Origin: Pseudomonadota bacterium
Lineage (GTDB): Bacteria > Pseudomonadota > Alphaproteobacteria > Rhizobiales > Devosiaceae
Assembly: GCA_023393475.1 (NCBI GenBank)
Contig: JAEWLC010000072.1
Coordinates: 49,154-113,153, forward strand
Direction of reading: 5' to 3'
Length of the DNA stretch: 64,000 nt
How positions within the stretch are numbered: the first letter of the stretch is position 1; each line of letters starts with the position of its first letter. A program made the translations under genes and the position numbers. Under the pieces are notes generated by a model. The model searched no databases. It saw nothing but the letters and a program-made list of their open reading frames with translations, and was not told where the DNA came from. Below, one piece after another: positions 43,418 through 51,791 of the stretch.

Positions 43418-43568
43418 GTCGGGCTCCTTTTGGTCGAGCTTCTAGTGGGTTTCGCCTTGCGGTGGAAGGTGGCCACGGCGACTCGAGGCGGAGCTCGGCT
43501 CGCCACCCCAGCGGCTCGATACGCCGGGGTGGCTGTTGCCGGACGACCAGCCCCGCCCGCCGGGCTCG

Positions 43569-44351
43569 TTACCGGACGGAAAGGGGCGCGAGGGCGCCGA
43601 GCTGGTTGGAGATCTCTTCGCAGGCCACGCGCAGCCGCGCCAGCATGGCTTCGAAGTTGGGCGGCACGTTCCGGCGGCTGACGGCGGCCACCGTCACGCA
43701 GGCGACGGCCCGGCCATTGCCGGCGATGATCGGGCAGACGATGTCGGTGACGCCGATGATGTCGCGGCTTTCGTGGATGATGCCGCCGCGCTCGCGCACC
43801 GCGTCCAGTTCCGCCGACAGGGTGGTCGGGTCGGGTGGTTCGCGCATCAGCATCAGGCATTCGGTGATCATGCGCTCGCGCACTTCCCTGGGCTGGAAGG
43901 CCATCAGCACGAGGCCCGAATGCGCATCGGCCAGCGGGCGACGGTAGCCGAGCTTGAGCGAGAAGTTCATGTCCGCCCCGCCGGAGGCGGCGGCAATGAT
44001 CACGGTTTCGCCGCGGTGGGCGACCACAAGGTGGGCGGCCTGGTGCACCTCTTCGGCGAAACGCTCGACGATCGGCGCCGCAACGCTGACCAGATCGCGC
44101 GCCCGCGCCGTCTGCATGCCAAGCCCGAACAGCTTGTTGGTGAGCACCAGTTCGTCGCCATTGTCCTCGCGCTGCAGGTAGCCGCGGCCGAGCAGCACGT
44201 GGACCATGCGGAAGATTTCATTCTTGGAGCGGCCCAGCTCGTCGGCGATCTGCCGCGTCCCCATCGGCACGCCCTCGCGCGCCAGGAGCTCGAGGATATC
44301 GAGGCCTTTTTCGAGTGCCGGGGCGCTGTAGCCGGTCTTTTCCTCAGTCAT
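43569..44351 (-). CDS. IclR family transcriptional regulator
   Basis: The 260-residue product has the IclR winged helix at residues 8-70 (ALEKGLDILELLAREGVPMGTRQIADELGRSKNEIFRMVHVLLGRGYL) and the effector domain after it, with GLVLMAF and CVTVAAVSRRNVPPNFEAM. It should repress or activate the divergent ABC/hydrolase operon whose first ATG is 120 bases away, sensing an amino acid or its derivative. The ligand is not known. No other regulator lies in this cluster, so control of the operon by this protein is the simplest reading. Confidence 0.87.
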   Translation of the reverse strand: MTEEKTGYSAPALEKGLDILELLAREGVPMGTRQIADELGRSKNEIFRMVHVLLGRGYLQREDNGDELVLTNKLFGLGMQTARARDLVSVAAPIVERFAEEVHQAAHLVVAHRGETVIIAAASGGADMNFSLKLGYRRPLADAHSGLVLMAFQPREVRERMITECLMLMREPPDPTTLSAELDAVRERGGIIHESRDIIGVTDIVCPIIAGNGRAVACVTVAAVSRRNVPPNFEAMLARLRVACEEISNQLGALAPLSVR

Positions 44352-44472
44352 GCCCTCTCCGTTTCACTGATGACGCTTGACGCCATATATGAAGCAGCAT
44401 TAGCCTCTTTCGTGGCGAGAGTCACAAAAATAGCGGTTTTCGCCCGACTGCATAAGGGGGTCCTCTGCACCG

Positions 44473-45144
44473 ATGGAGTACAACTTCAGATTTGGAGTGC
44501 TGCTGCGATACACCGACGAGATCGTCGAAGGTGTGCTGCTGACGCTCCAGCTCTCGCTGGTCACGATGACCTTCGGCCTGCTCATCGGCATGGCCGTCGC
44601 CATCGGCAGCACCAGTCCCTCGAAGTTCCTGCGCGGGCTCTGCCGCACCTATGTCGAGGCAATCCGCAACACGCCGCTGCTGGTGCAGCTGTTCATCGTG
44701 TTCTTCGGCATGCCGAGCCTCGGCCTCAAGCTGAGCGCCAACGACGCGGCGATGGTGGCCCTGTCGATCAATCTCGGCGCCTATTGCGCGGAGATCTTCC
44801 GGGCCGGCTTTGAATCCGTGCGTCCGGCGCAGATCGAGGCGGGCAGGGCGCTGGGGCTCACCGCCGGACAGACCTTCCGCCATGTCGTGCTGTTCCCGGC
44901 GATCAAGAACATCTACCCGGCGCTGGCCAGCCAGTTCGTGCTGCTGATGCTGGCGACCAGTGTCGTCTCCTCGATCGGGGCGACCGAGCTCTTCCACCAG
45001 GCGGCGTTCATCGACTCGCGCACCTATCGCTCGTTCGAGACCTACGCGCTGATCACCGCATCCTATCTCGTGCTGACGCTCGCCTTCCGTGGCCTGTTCT
45101 CGGCGATCTACTGGGCCGTTTTCGTGCGGAGGCCACGCGCATGA
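44473..45144 (+). CDS. Amino acid ABC transporter permease 1
   Basis: The 223-residue product is a HisMQ/GlnP-type permease: EGVLLTLQLSLVTMTFGLLIG, then AIRNTPLLVQLFIVFFGMPSLG, and the coupling loop EAGRALGLTAGQTFRHVVLFPA. Five or so membrane helices. It pairs with the next permease; the two genes overlap by 4 bases (ATGA-type). AAGGGGG lies just before the ATG 44473. The substrate is probably a polar amino acid or derivative, as judged by the downstream deacylase and dehydratase. Confidence 0.92.
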   Translation: MEYNFRFGVLLRYTDEIVEGVLLTLQLSLVTMTFGLLIGMAVAIGSTSPSKFLRGLCRTYVEAIRNTPLLVQLFIVFFGMPSLGLKLSANDAAMVALSINLGAYCAEIFRAGFESVRPAQIEAGRALGLTAGQTFRHVVLFPAIKNIYPALASQFVLLMLATSVVSSIGATELFHQAAFIDSRTYRSFETYALITASYLVLTLAFRGLFSAIYWAVFVRRPRA

Positions 45145-45791
45145 TCCGCGTTTTCGATTTCCCGGACGTCATCTACCTGCTCGAAGCGACGCGCTGGACG
45201 CTGCTGCTGGCGCTGGTCGCCACCATCGGCGGCGGCCTGCTCGGCCTCGTCGTGGCGATTGCCCGGGTGGTGCCGTTCAAGCCGCTGAACTGGCTAGCGA
45301 TCGCCTATATCAGCCTGATCCAGGGCACGCCGCTGCTCGGCCAGCTGTTCGTCTTCTTCTTCGCCCTGCCGCTGATCGGCCTTTCGGTCGATGCCTGGAC
45401 GGCAGCCGCGCTGTCGCTCTCCATCTATGCCAGCGCATTCTTTGGCGAAATCTGGCGCGGCGGGCTGCAGGCGGTGCATGCGCGGCAGTGGGAGGCGGGC
45501 GCTGCGCTCGGGCTCACCTACAGCCAGCGGCTGCTGCACGTCATCATCCCGCAGGCCGTGCGGGTCAGCATCGCCCCCACGGTCGGATTCCTGGTGCAGC
45601 TGGTCAAGAACACCTCGCTGACCTCGCTGATCGGCTTCGTCGAACTGACCCGCGCCAGCCAGATCATCACTTCCGCAACCTTCGCGCCGCTGCAGGTCTA
45701 CCTGACCGCCGCCGCGATCTATTTCGTCATCTGCTTCAGCCTTTCGCAGCTTAGCCAGATGCTGGAGAGGAAAATCCATGTCGCTCGTTGA
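45141..45791 (+). CDS. Amino acid ABC transporter permease 2
   Basis: The 216-residue product has the same family layout as permease 1: TRWTLLLALVATIGGGLLGL, AYISLIQGTPLLGQLFVFFF and WEAGAALGLTYSQRLLHVIIPQAVR. It overlaps permease 1 and also the ATPase gene, whose ATG lies 14 bases before its stop. Tight overlap implies a single translationally coupled transport unit. The two permeases form the heterodimeric channel. Confidence 0.92.
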   Translation: MIRVFDFPDVIYLLEATRWTLLLALVATIGGGLLGLVVAIARVVPFKPLNWLAIAYISLIQGTPLLGQLFVFFFALPLIGLSVDAWTAAALSLSIYASAFFGEIWRGGLQAVHARQWEAGAALGLTYSQRLLHVIIPQAVRVSIAPTVGFLVQLVKNTSLTSLIGFVELTRASQIITSATFAPLQVYLTAAAIYFVICFSLSQLSQMLERKIHVAR

Positions 45792-46509
45792 GATCGAAAA
45801 CGTCCACAAGAGCTACGGCGACCTCGAAGTGCTCAAGGGCGTTTCGCTGACGCTGGAAAAGGGCGAGATCGTCGCCCTGATCGGCCGGTCCGGTTCGGGC
45901 AAATCGACGCTGCTGCGCTGCGTCAACGGGCTGGAGCAGGTGCAGAGCGGCAAGGTGGTGGTCGACGGCATCGACGTCACCTCGCCCAAGACCGATCTCA
46001 ACGTGCTGCGGCAGCGCGCCGGCATGGTGTTCCAGAGCTACAACCTGTTCCCGCACCTCACCGTCGCCCGCAACGTCATGCTGGCGCTGAAGCTGGTGAA
46101 GAAGATGGACAAGGCCGAGGCGCGCCGCATCGCCGAGACGATGGTGGCCAAGGTGGGCCTCGGCGACAAGCTCGACGTCTATCCGGACCAGCTGTCGGGC
46201 GGCCAGCAGCAGCGCGTCGCTATCGCGCGCTCGCTCGCCATGCAGCCGACGCTGATGCTGTTCGACGAGATCACCTCGGCGCTCGATCCCGAACTGGTCG
46301 GCGAAGTGCTCCGCGTCCTCGAGGGCGTGGCCAAGGAAGGCATGACCATGATGCTGGTCACGCACGAGATGAACTTCGCCAAGAACGTCGCCAACCGGGT
46401 GATCTTCATGCACCAGGGCCGCATCCACGAAGATGGCCCGTCGCGCGAAGTGCTCACCAATCCGCGCACTCCCGAACTCCAGAGCTTCCTGAGCGCGGTC
46501 CTTCACTGA
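45778..46509 (+). CDS. Amino acid ABC transporter ATPase
   Basis: The 243-residue product is a GlnQ/HisP-type ATPase: Walker A GRSGSGKSTLLRCVNG, MVFQSYNLFPHLTV, signature LSGGQQQRVAIARSLAM, Walker B MLFDEITSALDPELV and switch VTHEMNFAKNVA. The Glu-Ile in DEITS (common form is DEPTS) is a minor change that keeps the catalytic Glu. It powers the permease pair. It overlaps permease 2 by 14 bases and the binding-protein gene follows after 57 bases. Confidence 0.94.
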   Translation: MSLVEIENVHKSYGDLEVLKGVSLTLEKGEIVALIGRSGSGKSTLLRCVNGLEQVQSGKVVVDGIDVTSPKTDLNVLRQRAGMVFQSYNLFPHLTVARNVMLALKLVKKMDKAEARRIAETMVAKVGLGDKLDVYPDQLSGGQQQRVAIARSLAMQPTLMLFDEITSALDPELVGEVLRVLEGVAKEGMTMMLVTHEMNFAKNVANRVIFMHQGRIHEDGPSREVLTNPRTPELQSFLSAVLH

Positions 46510-46566
46510 GGACCACGCCCGGTCGTGCCTGCCTGAACATCTCAATCAACAGAGGGGAAACCAAGC

Positions 46567-47358
46567 ATGTTCAAACCACTGTCCAAACTCGTCTCCGCCG
46601 TGCTGATCGCCGGCGCTGTCCTTGCGGCGCCCGCGATGGCCGGCGACCTGCAGGACATCATCTCGGCCGGCAAGGTGCGCATCGGCGTGCCGGTTGACGT
46701 GCCGCCGTTCGGCTCGGTCGACGCCAACAACGAGGCGGTCGGCCTCGACGTCGATATCGCGAAGATGATCGCCGAGGCCCTCGGCGTCGAGCTGGAGCTG
46801 CAGCAGATCACCGGCGCCAACCGCGTGCCGTACCTGGTCACCGACCGTCTCGACATCGTCATCGCCGCGATGGGCGCCACCACCGAGCGCGCGCTGTCGA
46901 TCGCCTTCTCCTCGCCCTATGCCGCGCTCTCGAGCGGTGTGTTCGGGCCCGAAGGCGTCGCCGTGACCAGCCCCGAGGATATCGGCAGCAACGTCATCGC
47001 CGTCGCGCGCGGCACGACGCAGGACCTGCTGCTGACCGAGAAGGCGCCGGACGCCAATATCCAGCGCTTCGACGACGACGCGACTGCGGCTGCCGCCTTC
47101 CTCTCGGGCCAGGCCCAGCTGCTTGCGACCGCCGACGTGGTCGCCAAGGAGATCGCCACCAAGAACCCGGGCACCGTGCTGAACCAGAAGTTCGTCCTCG
47201 CCTTCTCGCCGACCTATATCGGCCTGCAGCAGGGCAACCCGGAGCTGCTGCGCTGGCTCGACACCTTCGTGCACATCCAGCTGCGCACCGGCAAGCTGGA
47301 CGAGCTGTCGCAGAAGTGGATCGGCACCTCGCTGCCGAAGCCGTTCCCGTCGATCTGA
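46567..47358 (+). CDS. Amino acid ABC transporter substrate-binding protein
   Basis: The 263-residue product has a signal peptide (VSAVLIAGAVLAAPAMAGD) and a type-II periplasmic binding fold: KVRIGVPVDVPPFGSVDANNEAVGLDVDIAKMIAEALGV and LVTDRLDIVIAAMGATTERA. This is family 3, for amino acids such as glutamine, lysine or ectoine-like compounds; the ligand is not assigned. AGGGG lies just upstream of ATG 46567. A hairpin with a T-run follows the gene, likely to keep its transcript more abundant than the distal enzyme genes. Confidence 0.9.
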   Translation: MFKPLSKLVSAVLIAGAVLAAPAMAGDLQDIISAGKVRIGVPVDVPPFGSVDANNEAVGLDVDIAKMIAEALGVELELQQITGANRVPYLVTDRLDIVIAAMGATTERALSIAFSSPYAALSSGVFGPEGVAVTSPEDIGSNVIAVARGTTQDLLLTEKAPDANIQRFDDDATAAAAFLSGQAQLLATADVVAKEIATKNPGTVLNQKFVLAFSPTYIGLQQGNPELLRWLDTFVHIQLRTGKLDELSQKWIGTSLPKPFPSI

Positions 47359-47372
47359 TCCGACTGACCTCG

Positions 47373-47402
47373 CCGGCGGGGACTTTTCAGCCCCGCCGGT
47401 TT
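47373..47402 (+). terminator. Intercistronic hairpin after the binding-protein gene
   Basis: CCGGCGGGG (47373-47381) pairs perfectly with CCCCGCCGG (47391-47399) around a 9-base loop and is followed by TTT. It is probably a partial terminator or mRNA stabiliser, since same-strand enzyme genes follow. Confidence 0.65.
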
Positions 47403-47436
47403 CCTCCGCCCATATTCAAAGACAAGTATCTCCGCC

Positions 47437-48453
47437 ATGGCCCGCACCTCGACCGCCACCACCAGCATTGATTTCGACAAGGCTGGCCGGCAGACCGGCT
47501 TCGTGAACATTCCGCACTCGCCGCACGAGGACGCCTGGGGCGCCACGCGGCTGCCGATCGCGCAGATCAAGAACGGCGATGGCCCGACGGTCATCCTGCA
47601 GGCCGGCAACCACGGCGACGAATACGAAGGCATGATCACGCTGGGCGAGATGATTCGCGACCTCGATCCGGGCATGGTCAACGGGCGCCTGATCCTCCTG
47701 CCGGCGCTGAACCTGCCCGCCGTACTCGCCGGACGCCGCACCTCGCCGGTCGACGGCCTCAACCTCAACCGCACCTTCCCGGGCGACCCGATCGGCACCA
47801 TCACGCAGCAGATCTCTGCCTACGTGAACGACATCATCATGCCGATGGGCGATGCCTTCCTGGACCTCCATTCCGGCGGGTCCTCGCTGAACATCCTGCC
47901 GAGCGCCATCATCGAGCCCGCTGCCGACCCGGAGCTGCGCAAGGCCAATGTCGCCGCCGTGCTGGCTTTCGACGCGCCGCTGATGGTGGTGATCGACAAT
48001 CTCGGCGACCCGCGCACCTCGACCGCCACCTCGGTGCGTCACGGGCTGATCACCGTCGGTACCGAGATGGCCGGTTCCGGCACGGTCTCGATCGATGCGC
48101 TGAACATCTGCCGCCGCGGCGTGCGCAACGTACTCTCCCACCTCGGCGTGCTGCCGCCCACCGGCGAGCAGCCGAAGGCCGACCCCGAGAAGATCCTCCG
48201 CATTCCGGGCCCCGCCGCCTATGTCTATGCCAGCTGCGACGGCGTGTTCGAGCCCTTCCACGAGCTCGGCACGGAAGTCCGCGCCGGCCAGGAAGCGGGC
48301 CGCGTCCACAATCTTGGCGATCCGAGCCGCGCCCCCGAGGTGCTGCATTACCGCGCCGACGGCATGGTATACGGTCGCCGCCAGCCCGGCCGCGTCGTTG
48401 CCGGCAACTGCTGCGTGACTGTTGCAGCTCCTTACGAAGGCGACCTCGCATGA
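47437..48453 (+). CDS. Aspartoacylase/succinylglutamate desuccinylase family (EutE/DoeB-like)
   Basis: The 338-residue product is an M14-related zinc amidohydrolase: His59 and Glu62 (AGNHGDEYEGM) and a later DLHSGG give the HxxE and second His of the metal site. In the ectoine degradation pathway DoeB/EutE removes the acetyl group from N-acetyl-diaminobutyrate, and this protein resembles that branch. But the ectoine hydrolase (DoeA/EutD) is not in this window, so another N-acyl amino acid is possible. The start is at ATG 47437. The stop overlaps the next gene (ATGA). Confidence 0.83.
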   Translation: MARTSTATTSIDFDKAGRQTGFVNIPHSPHEDAWGATRLPIAQIKNGDGPTVILQAGNHGDEYEGMITLGEMIRDLDPGMVNGRLILLPALNLPAVLAGRRTSPVDGLNLNRTFPGDPIGTITQQISAYVNDIIMPMGDAFLDLHSGGSSLNILPSAIIEPAADPELRKANVAAVLAFDAPLMVVIDNLGDPRTSTATSVRHGLITVGTEMAGSGTVSIDALNICRRGVRNVLSHLGVLPPTGEQPKADPEKILRIPGPAAYVYASCDGVFEPFHELGTEVRAGQEAGRVHNLGDPSRAPEVLHYRADGMVYGRRQPGRVVAGNCCVTVAAPYEGDLA

Positions 48454-49394
48454 TCACCGTCGACGACATTCGCGCTGCCGCCGCGAGAATTGCCGGCAAG
48501 GTCCGTCGCACGCCGATGATCGCGGCCGACAACCTTTCCTCGCCGCTCTGCGAAGGCGTCGAGGTGATGCTGAAGCTCGAATTGCTGCAGGTCACCGGCT
48601 CGTTCAAGGCGCGTGGCGCCACCAACCGGCTGCTGTCGCTCGATCCCGAGGACCTGAAGCGCGGCATCGTCGCGGCCTCGGGCGGCAACCATGGCCTCGG
48701 CACCGCCCGGGCCGGCCGCATGGCGGGCGTGCAGTCAACGATCTTCCTGCCCACCAATGCGACGCCCGCCAAGGTGGAAAAGCTGAAGCAGTGGGGCGCC
48801 GAGACCCGCGTGGTCGGCGCCTCCTTCACCGAGGCCAATGCCGCGGCGATGGAGTTCGTGGCCGAGACCGGGGCTGCCTACTTCCACCCCTTCGCGGACC
48901 CGCAGGTGGTGGCGGGGCAGGGCACGCTTGCGCTCGAAATCCTCGAGCAGATGCCCGAGGTCGATACCGTGCTCGTCGCCATGGGCGGCGGCGGGCTGAT
49001 CAGCGGGGTCGCGACGGCGCTGCGGGCGCTAGCGCCGCATGTGCGCATCATCGGCATCGAGGCGGCCGGCGCACCGGTGCTGCTGAAGGCGATCGAAGCG
49101 GGCTCCAACATCGCGCTCGACGCGATCACGACGTCGGTCGCCACCATGGCCTGCGCCAAGACGGACGACCGCATCTTCGAGATCGTGCGAGACAAGGTCG
49201 ACCAGATCGTCCTCGTCGACGATGAGGAAATGCGCCGCGCCGCGCAGTACCTGTGGTTCGAGATGGGCCTTGCCGCCGATCTCAGCGGTGCTGCCGCTGT
49301 CGCCGCGCTGCGCGAAGGCCGCATCGAGGTTCGCCCCGGCGAGCGAATCTGTGCAATCGTCTGCGGTGCGGGGCCCGACGCCCTCCTGGGCTAG
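48450..49394 (+). CDS. Threonine dehydratase-like PLP enzyme (EutB-like)
   Basis: The 314-residue fold-type II PLP enzyme has the Schiff-base Lys53 in TGSFKARGATNRL, the phosphate loop SGGNHG, and MGGGGLISG for cofactor binding. It lacks the C-terminal ACT regulatory domain of biosynthetic IlvA, so it is a catabolic serine/threonine ammonia-lyase or an ectoine-utilisation EutB homologue. It overlaps the deacylase gene by four bases. The substrate may be a hydroxy amino acid released by the pathway. Overall the pair resembles EutE-EutB of ehu-eut loci. Confidence 0.87.
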   Translation: MITVDDIRAAAARIAGKVRRTPMIAADNLSSPLCEGVEVMLKLELLQVTGSFKARGATNRLLSLDPEDLKRGIVAASGGNHGLGTARAGRMAGVQSTIFLPTNATPAKVEKLKQWGAETRVVGASFTEANAAAMEFVAETGAAYFHPFADPQVVAGQGTLALEILEQMPEVDTVLVAMGGGGLISGVATALRALAPHVRIIGIEAAGAPVLLKAIEAGSNIALDAITTSVATMACAKTDDRIFEIVRDKVDQIVLVDDEEMRRAAQYLWFEMGLAADLSGAAAVAALREGRIEVRPGERICAIVCGAGPDALLG

Positions 49395-49401
49395 GATCTA
49401 C

Positions 49402-50346
49402 ATGAGCATCGACACCGAGCTGACCGGTCTCCACCCCGTGCTTGCGGCTGCTGCCGCGAAACGACGGACGGACCCGCAATACAGCCAGATCGGGATCGAG
49501 GCCGCGCGGGCCCTGAGCCTCGCGCGCCAGGGGCAGCCGACGCGGTTGCCCGAGGTGCAATCGGTCGAGGACCTGACCGTGCCGGGGGCCGAGGGCCTGC
49601 TGCCGGCACGGCTCTACCGGCCGTCGCGCGACCCGGGTCTGCCGCTACTCGTCTATTTCCACGGCGGCGGGTTCGTTGCCGGCAGCCTCGACAGCCACGA
49701 CTCCATCCTTCGCCGCCTGGCGCTGGAGAGTGGCATCGCAATCCTCTCGGTGGACTATCGGCTGGCGCCCGAGCACCCGTTCCCGGCTCCGGTCGAGGAC
49801 GGTGCCGCTGCCCTCCGTTATGCGCTGGGCCATCCGAGCGAACTGGGCGTTTCCGGGCCGGTGCTGGCCGGTGGCGACAGCGCTGGTGCCGCTATCGCGC
49901 TCGCCGCATCGGGCATGGTCGGCGGCATCGCCGGCCTCGTCCTGTTCTATCCGGTGACAGACCTGTCACGCGTCGGCGATACCGAGAGTTATCGGGCGTT
50001 CGGGGATGGCCGGGCGGGCCTCTCCCTAGACGACATGCGCTGGTTCGCCGAGCAATACGCTCCCGATCCGGCAAGCCGCAGCGACTGGCGCTGTTCGCCG
50101 CTTCTCGCCGACCCTTCGGTCCGCCTGCCGCCGGCCTTCGTCGCGACCGCCGAATACGACGTGCTGCGCAGCGAGGGCGAGGCGCTGGCGGCGCAGCTCG
50201 AGCAGCGCGGCATCGCGGTTGCCCATCATGCCGCGAAGGGCGTCAATCACGGCTATCTCGGTGCCGGGGATGCCGTCCCCGAGGCGGGTGTCACCGTTGC
50301 CGCGGTCGCCAAATGGATCGGCCGCGGGATCGCTGCAGCGTCGTAG
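49402..50346 (+). CDS. HSL-type alpha/beta hydrolase
   Basis: The 314-residue product is a hormone-sensitive-lipase-type esterase: oxyanion motif HGGGF at 87-91, nucleophile Ser160 in GGDSAG, an Asp in EYDVLRSEG and the His in GVNHGYL. It probably hydrolyses small esters or lactones. Start is ATG 49402, eight bases after the dehydratase stop, so it belongs to the same transcript. A role in the catabolic pathway is likely but not defined. Reading frame extends upstream within the previous gene but that is not used. Confidence 0.87.
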   Translation: MSIDTELTGLHPVLAAAAAKRRTDPQYSQIGIEAARALSLARQGQPTRLPEVQSVEDLTVPGAEGLLPARLYRPSRDPGLPLLVYFHGGGFVAGSLDSHDSILRRLALESGIAILSVDYRLAPEHPFPAPVEDGAAALRYALGHPSELGVSGPVLAGGDSAGAAIALAASGMVGGIAGLVLFYPVTDLSRVGDTESYRAFGDGRAGLSLDDMRWFAEQYAPDPASRSDWRCSPLLADPSVRLPPAFVATAEYDVLRSEGEALAAQLEQRGIAVAHHAAKGVNHGYLGAGDAVPEAGVTVAAVAKWIGRGIAAAS

Positions 50347-50364
50347 GCGCCGCAGCCGCGACGG

Positions 50365-50709
50365 TCACGATGGTTCGTCGTGGGGCAGTCGCGGTTTCAG
50401 GCGTTGCCAGGCGCATAGAAAGCCAAGAACGAGCCAGTTGAGCAGCGGCACCAGGGCCGCCGCCACGGGCTGCCAATCGTCGGGCAGCCAAGCGGTGGCG
50501 GAGAGAATGCTCCAGGGCAGGCCGAGGATGATGAGGACGATGCCGGCCAGCGGACGCGGCAGGATGCCGAAGGGATCGACCAGGCTGGCCGCGGATACGG
50601 CAAGGGCGGCCAGGTAGAGCCAGAGGAAGGTCCGCACGACCAGCCGGCATAGCCTCTGCGAGAGAGGGGGTCTGCGCGGCTGGACGGGTACGGGCTTCCG
50701 CTTTGCCAC
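50365..50709 (-). CDS. Hypothetical membrane protein
   Basis: The 114-residue product has a basic N-terminus (MAKRKPVPVQPRRPPLSQRL) and three hydrophobic segments (FLWLYLAALAVSAASLV, LAGIVLIILGLPWSILSA, VAAALVPLLNWLVLGFLCAW). No family is recognised. The start is 2 bases from the nucleoside hydrolase stop on the same strand, so they form one unit. It converges on the esterase gene. Confidence 0.65.
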   Translation of the reverse strand: MAKRKPVPVQPRRPPLSQRLCRLVVRTFLWLYLAALAVSAASLVDPFGILPRPLAGIVLIILGLPWSILSATAWLPDDWQPVAAALVPLLNWLVLGFLCAWQRLKPRLPHDEPS

Positions 50710-50711
50710 CG

Positions 50712-51653
50712 TCAGGGCAGGCGGGCGAGCCGCTCGGTGAGCAGGGCGTAGAAGCCGTCGGCGTTGCCGGAACGGAGGAAGGTGACGTTCTTCGGCCGGT
50801 TGGTGACGCCCCAGTAGTCGGCGACGGTCATGCCGACGGTCAGCTCGCTCGAGGTCTCGATCATCACGTTGATGAGGCGACCCTGGAACAGGTCGGGCTG
50901 CAGCATGTAGGCCATGACGCAGGGGTCATGCAGGGGCGCGCCGTCGCTCTCGTATTTCTGCAGGTCGAAGCGCTCCGAGAAGCTGAGCATCTCGAAGACG
51001 GCCTGCCCGCAGCGGTTGCCGATGGCGCGCATGGCCTCGAGCCGGGGCTTGGTGGAGCGCATCATGTGCGAGACGTCGAGCGGGATCTGCGCGATCGGCA
51101 CGCCCGAGCGGAATACGGCGTCGGCGGCATCCGGGTCGACATAGATGTTGAACTCGGCGGCGGGCGTGATGTTGCCCATCTCGAAATAGCCGCCGCCCAT
51201 CAGCACGATCTCCTGGATGCGCGGGATGATGCGCGGCTCCTTGACCATCGCCATGGCGATGTTGGTGAGCGGGCCGAGGCAGGCGAGTGTTACGGTGCCC
51301 TCTTCGTGGGCCATCAGCGTATCGATGATGAAGTCGACGCCGTGCTGTTCCTCGAGCTTGAGCTTGGGGGCGGGCAGGTCGGGGCCGTCGAGGCCGGTTT
51401 CGCCGTGGACATGCTCGGCGGTGACCAGCGTGCGGCGCATCGGGCGCTCGCAACCGGCATAGACGGCGATGTCCTTGCGGCCGGAAAGCTCCACCACCTT
51501 GAGGGCGTTGCGCGCATTCTGCGCCAGCGTCACATTGCCGGCGACGGCGACGATGCCGAGCACGTCGAAATCCTCGGGCGAGGAAAGTGCGAGCAGAATG
51601 GCGACGGCGTCGTCCTGGCCCGGGTCGGTGTCGATAATGATCTTGCGTGCCAT
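50712..51653 (-). CDS. Inosine-uridine preferring nucleoside hydrolase
   Basis: The 313-residue product cleaves the N-glycosidic bond of nucleosides to base and ribose. The family hallmark DTDPGQDDAVAILLAL, which binds calcium and ribose, is at residues 8-23. Further motifs are VAGNVTLAQNARNALKV and HGETGLDGPDLP, with the late VMIETSSELTVGMTVADYWG. Length matches the family. It starts divergently from the AI-2E gene and is followed by a small membrane protein gene 2 bases on. The exact nucleoside preference is not visible. Confidence 0.93.
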   Translation of the reverse strand: MARKIIIDTDPGQDDAVAILLALSSPEDFDVLGIVAVAGNVTLAQNARNALKVVELSGRKDIAVYAGCERPMRRTLVTAEHVHGETGLDGPDLPAPKLKLEEQHGVDFIIDTLMAHEEGTVTLACLGPLTNIAMAMVKEPRIIPRIQEIVLMGGGYFEMGNITPAAEFNIYVDPDAADAVFRSGVPIAQIPLDVSHMMRSTKPRLEAMRAIGNRCGQAVFEMLSFSERFDLQKYESDGAPLHDPCVMAYMLQPDLFQGRLINVMIETSSELTVGMTVADYWGVTNRPKNVTFLRSGNADGFYALLTERLARLP

Positions 51654-51791
51654 AGGTTTAGCGCGAGCCCTTCAGAGTTTGATTCCGGCGGCATGATAAG
51701 GGCGGGCGCGGCGGGCGTCGACTGGTCGCGTTCCTCTCGGAACAAGTCCCGCCGGGCCGCGTTCATGCTGATCTCCGAGGGGAACTACGCA

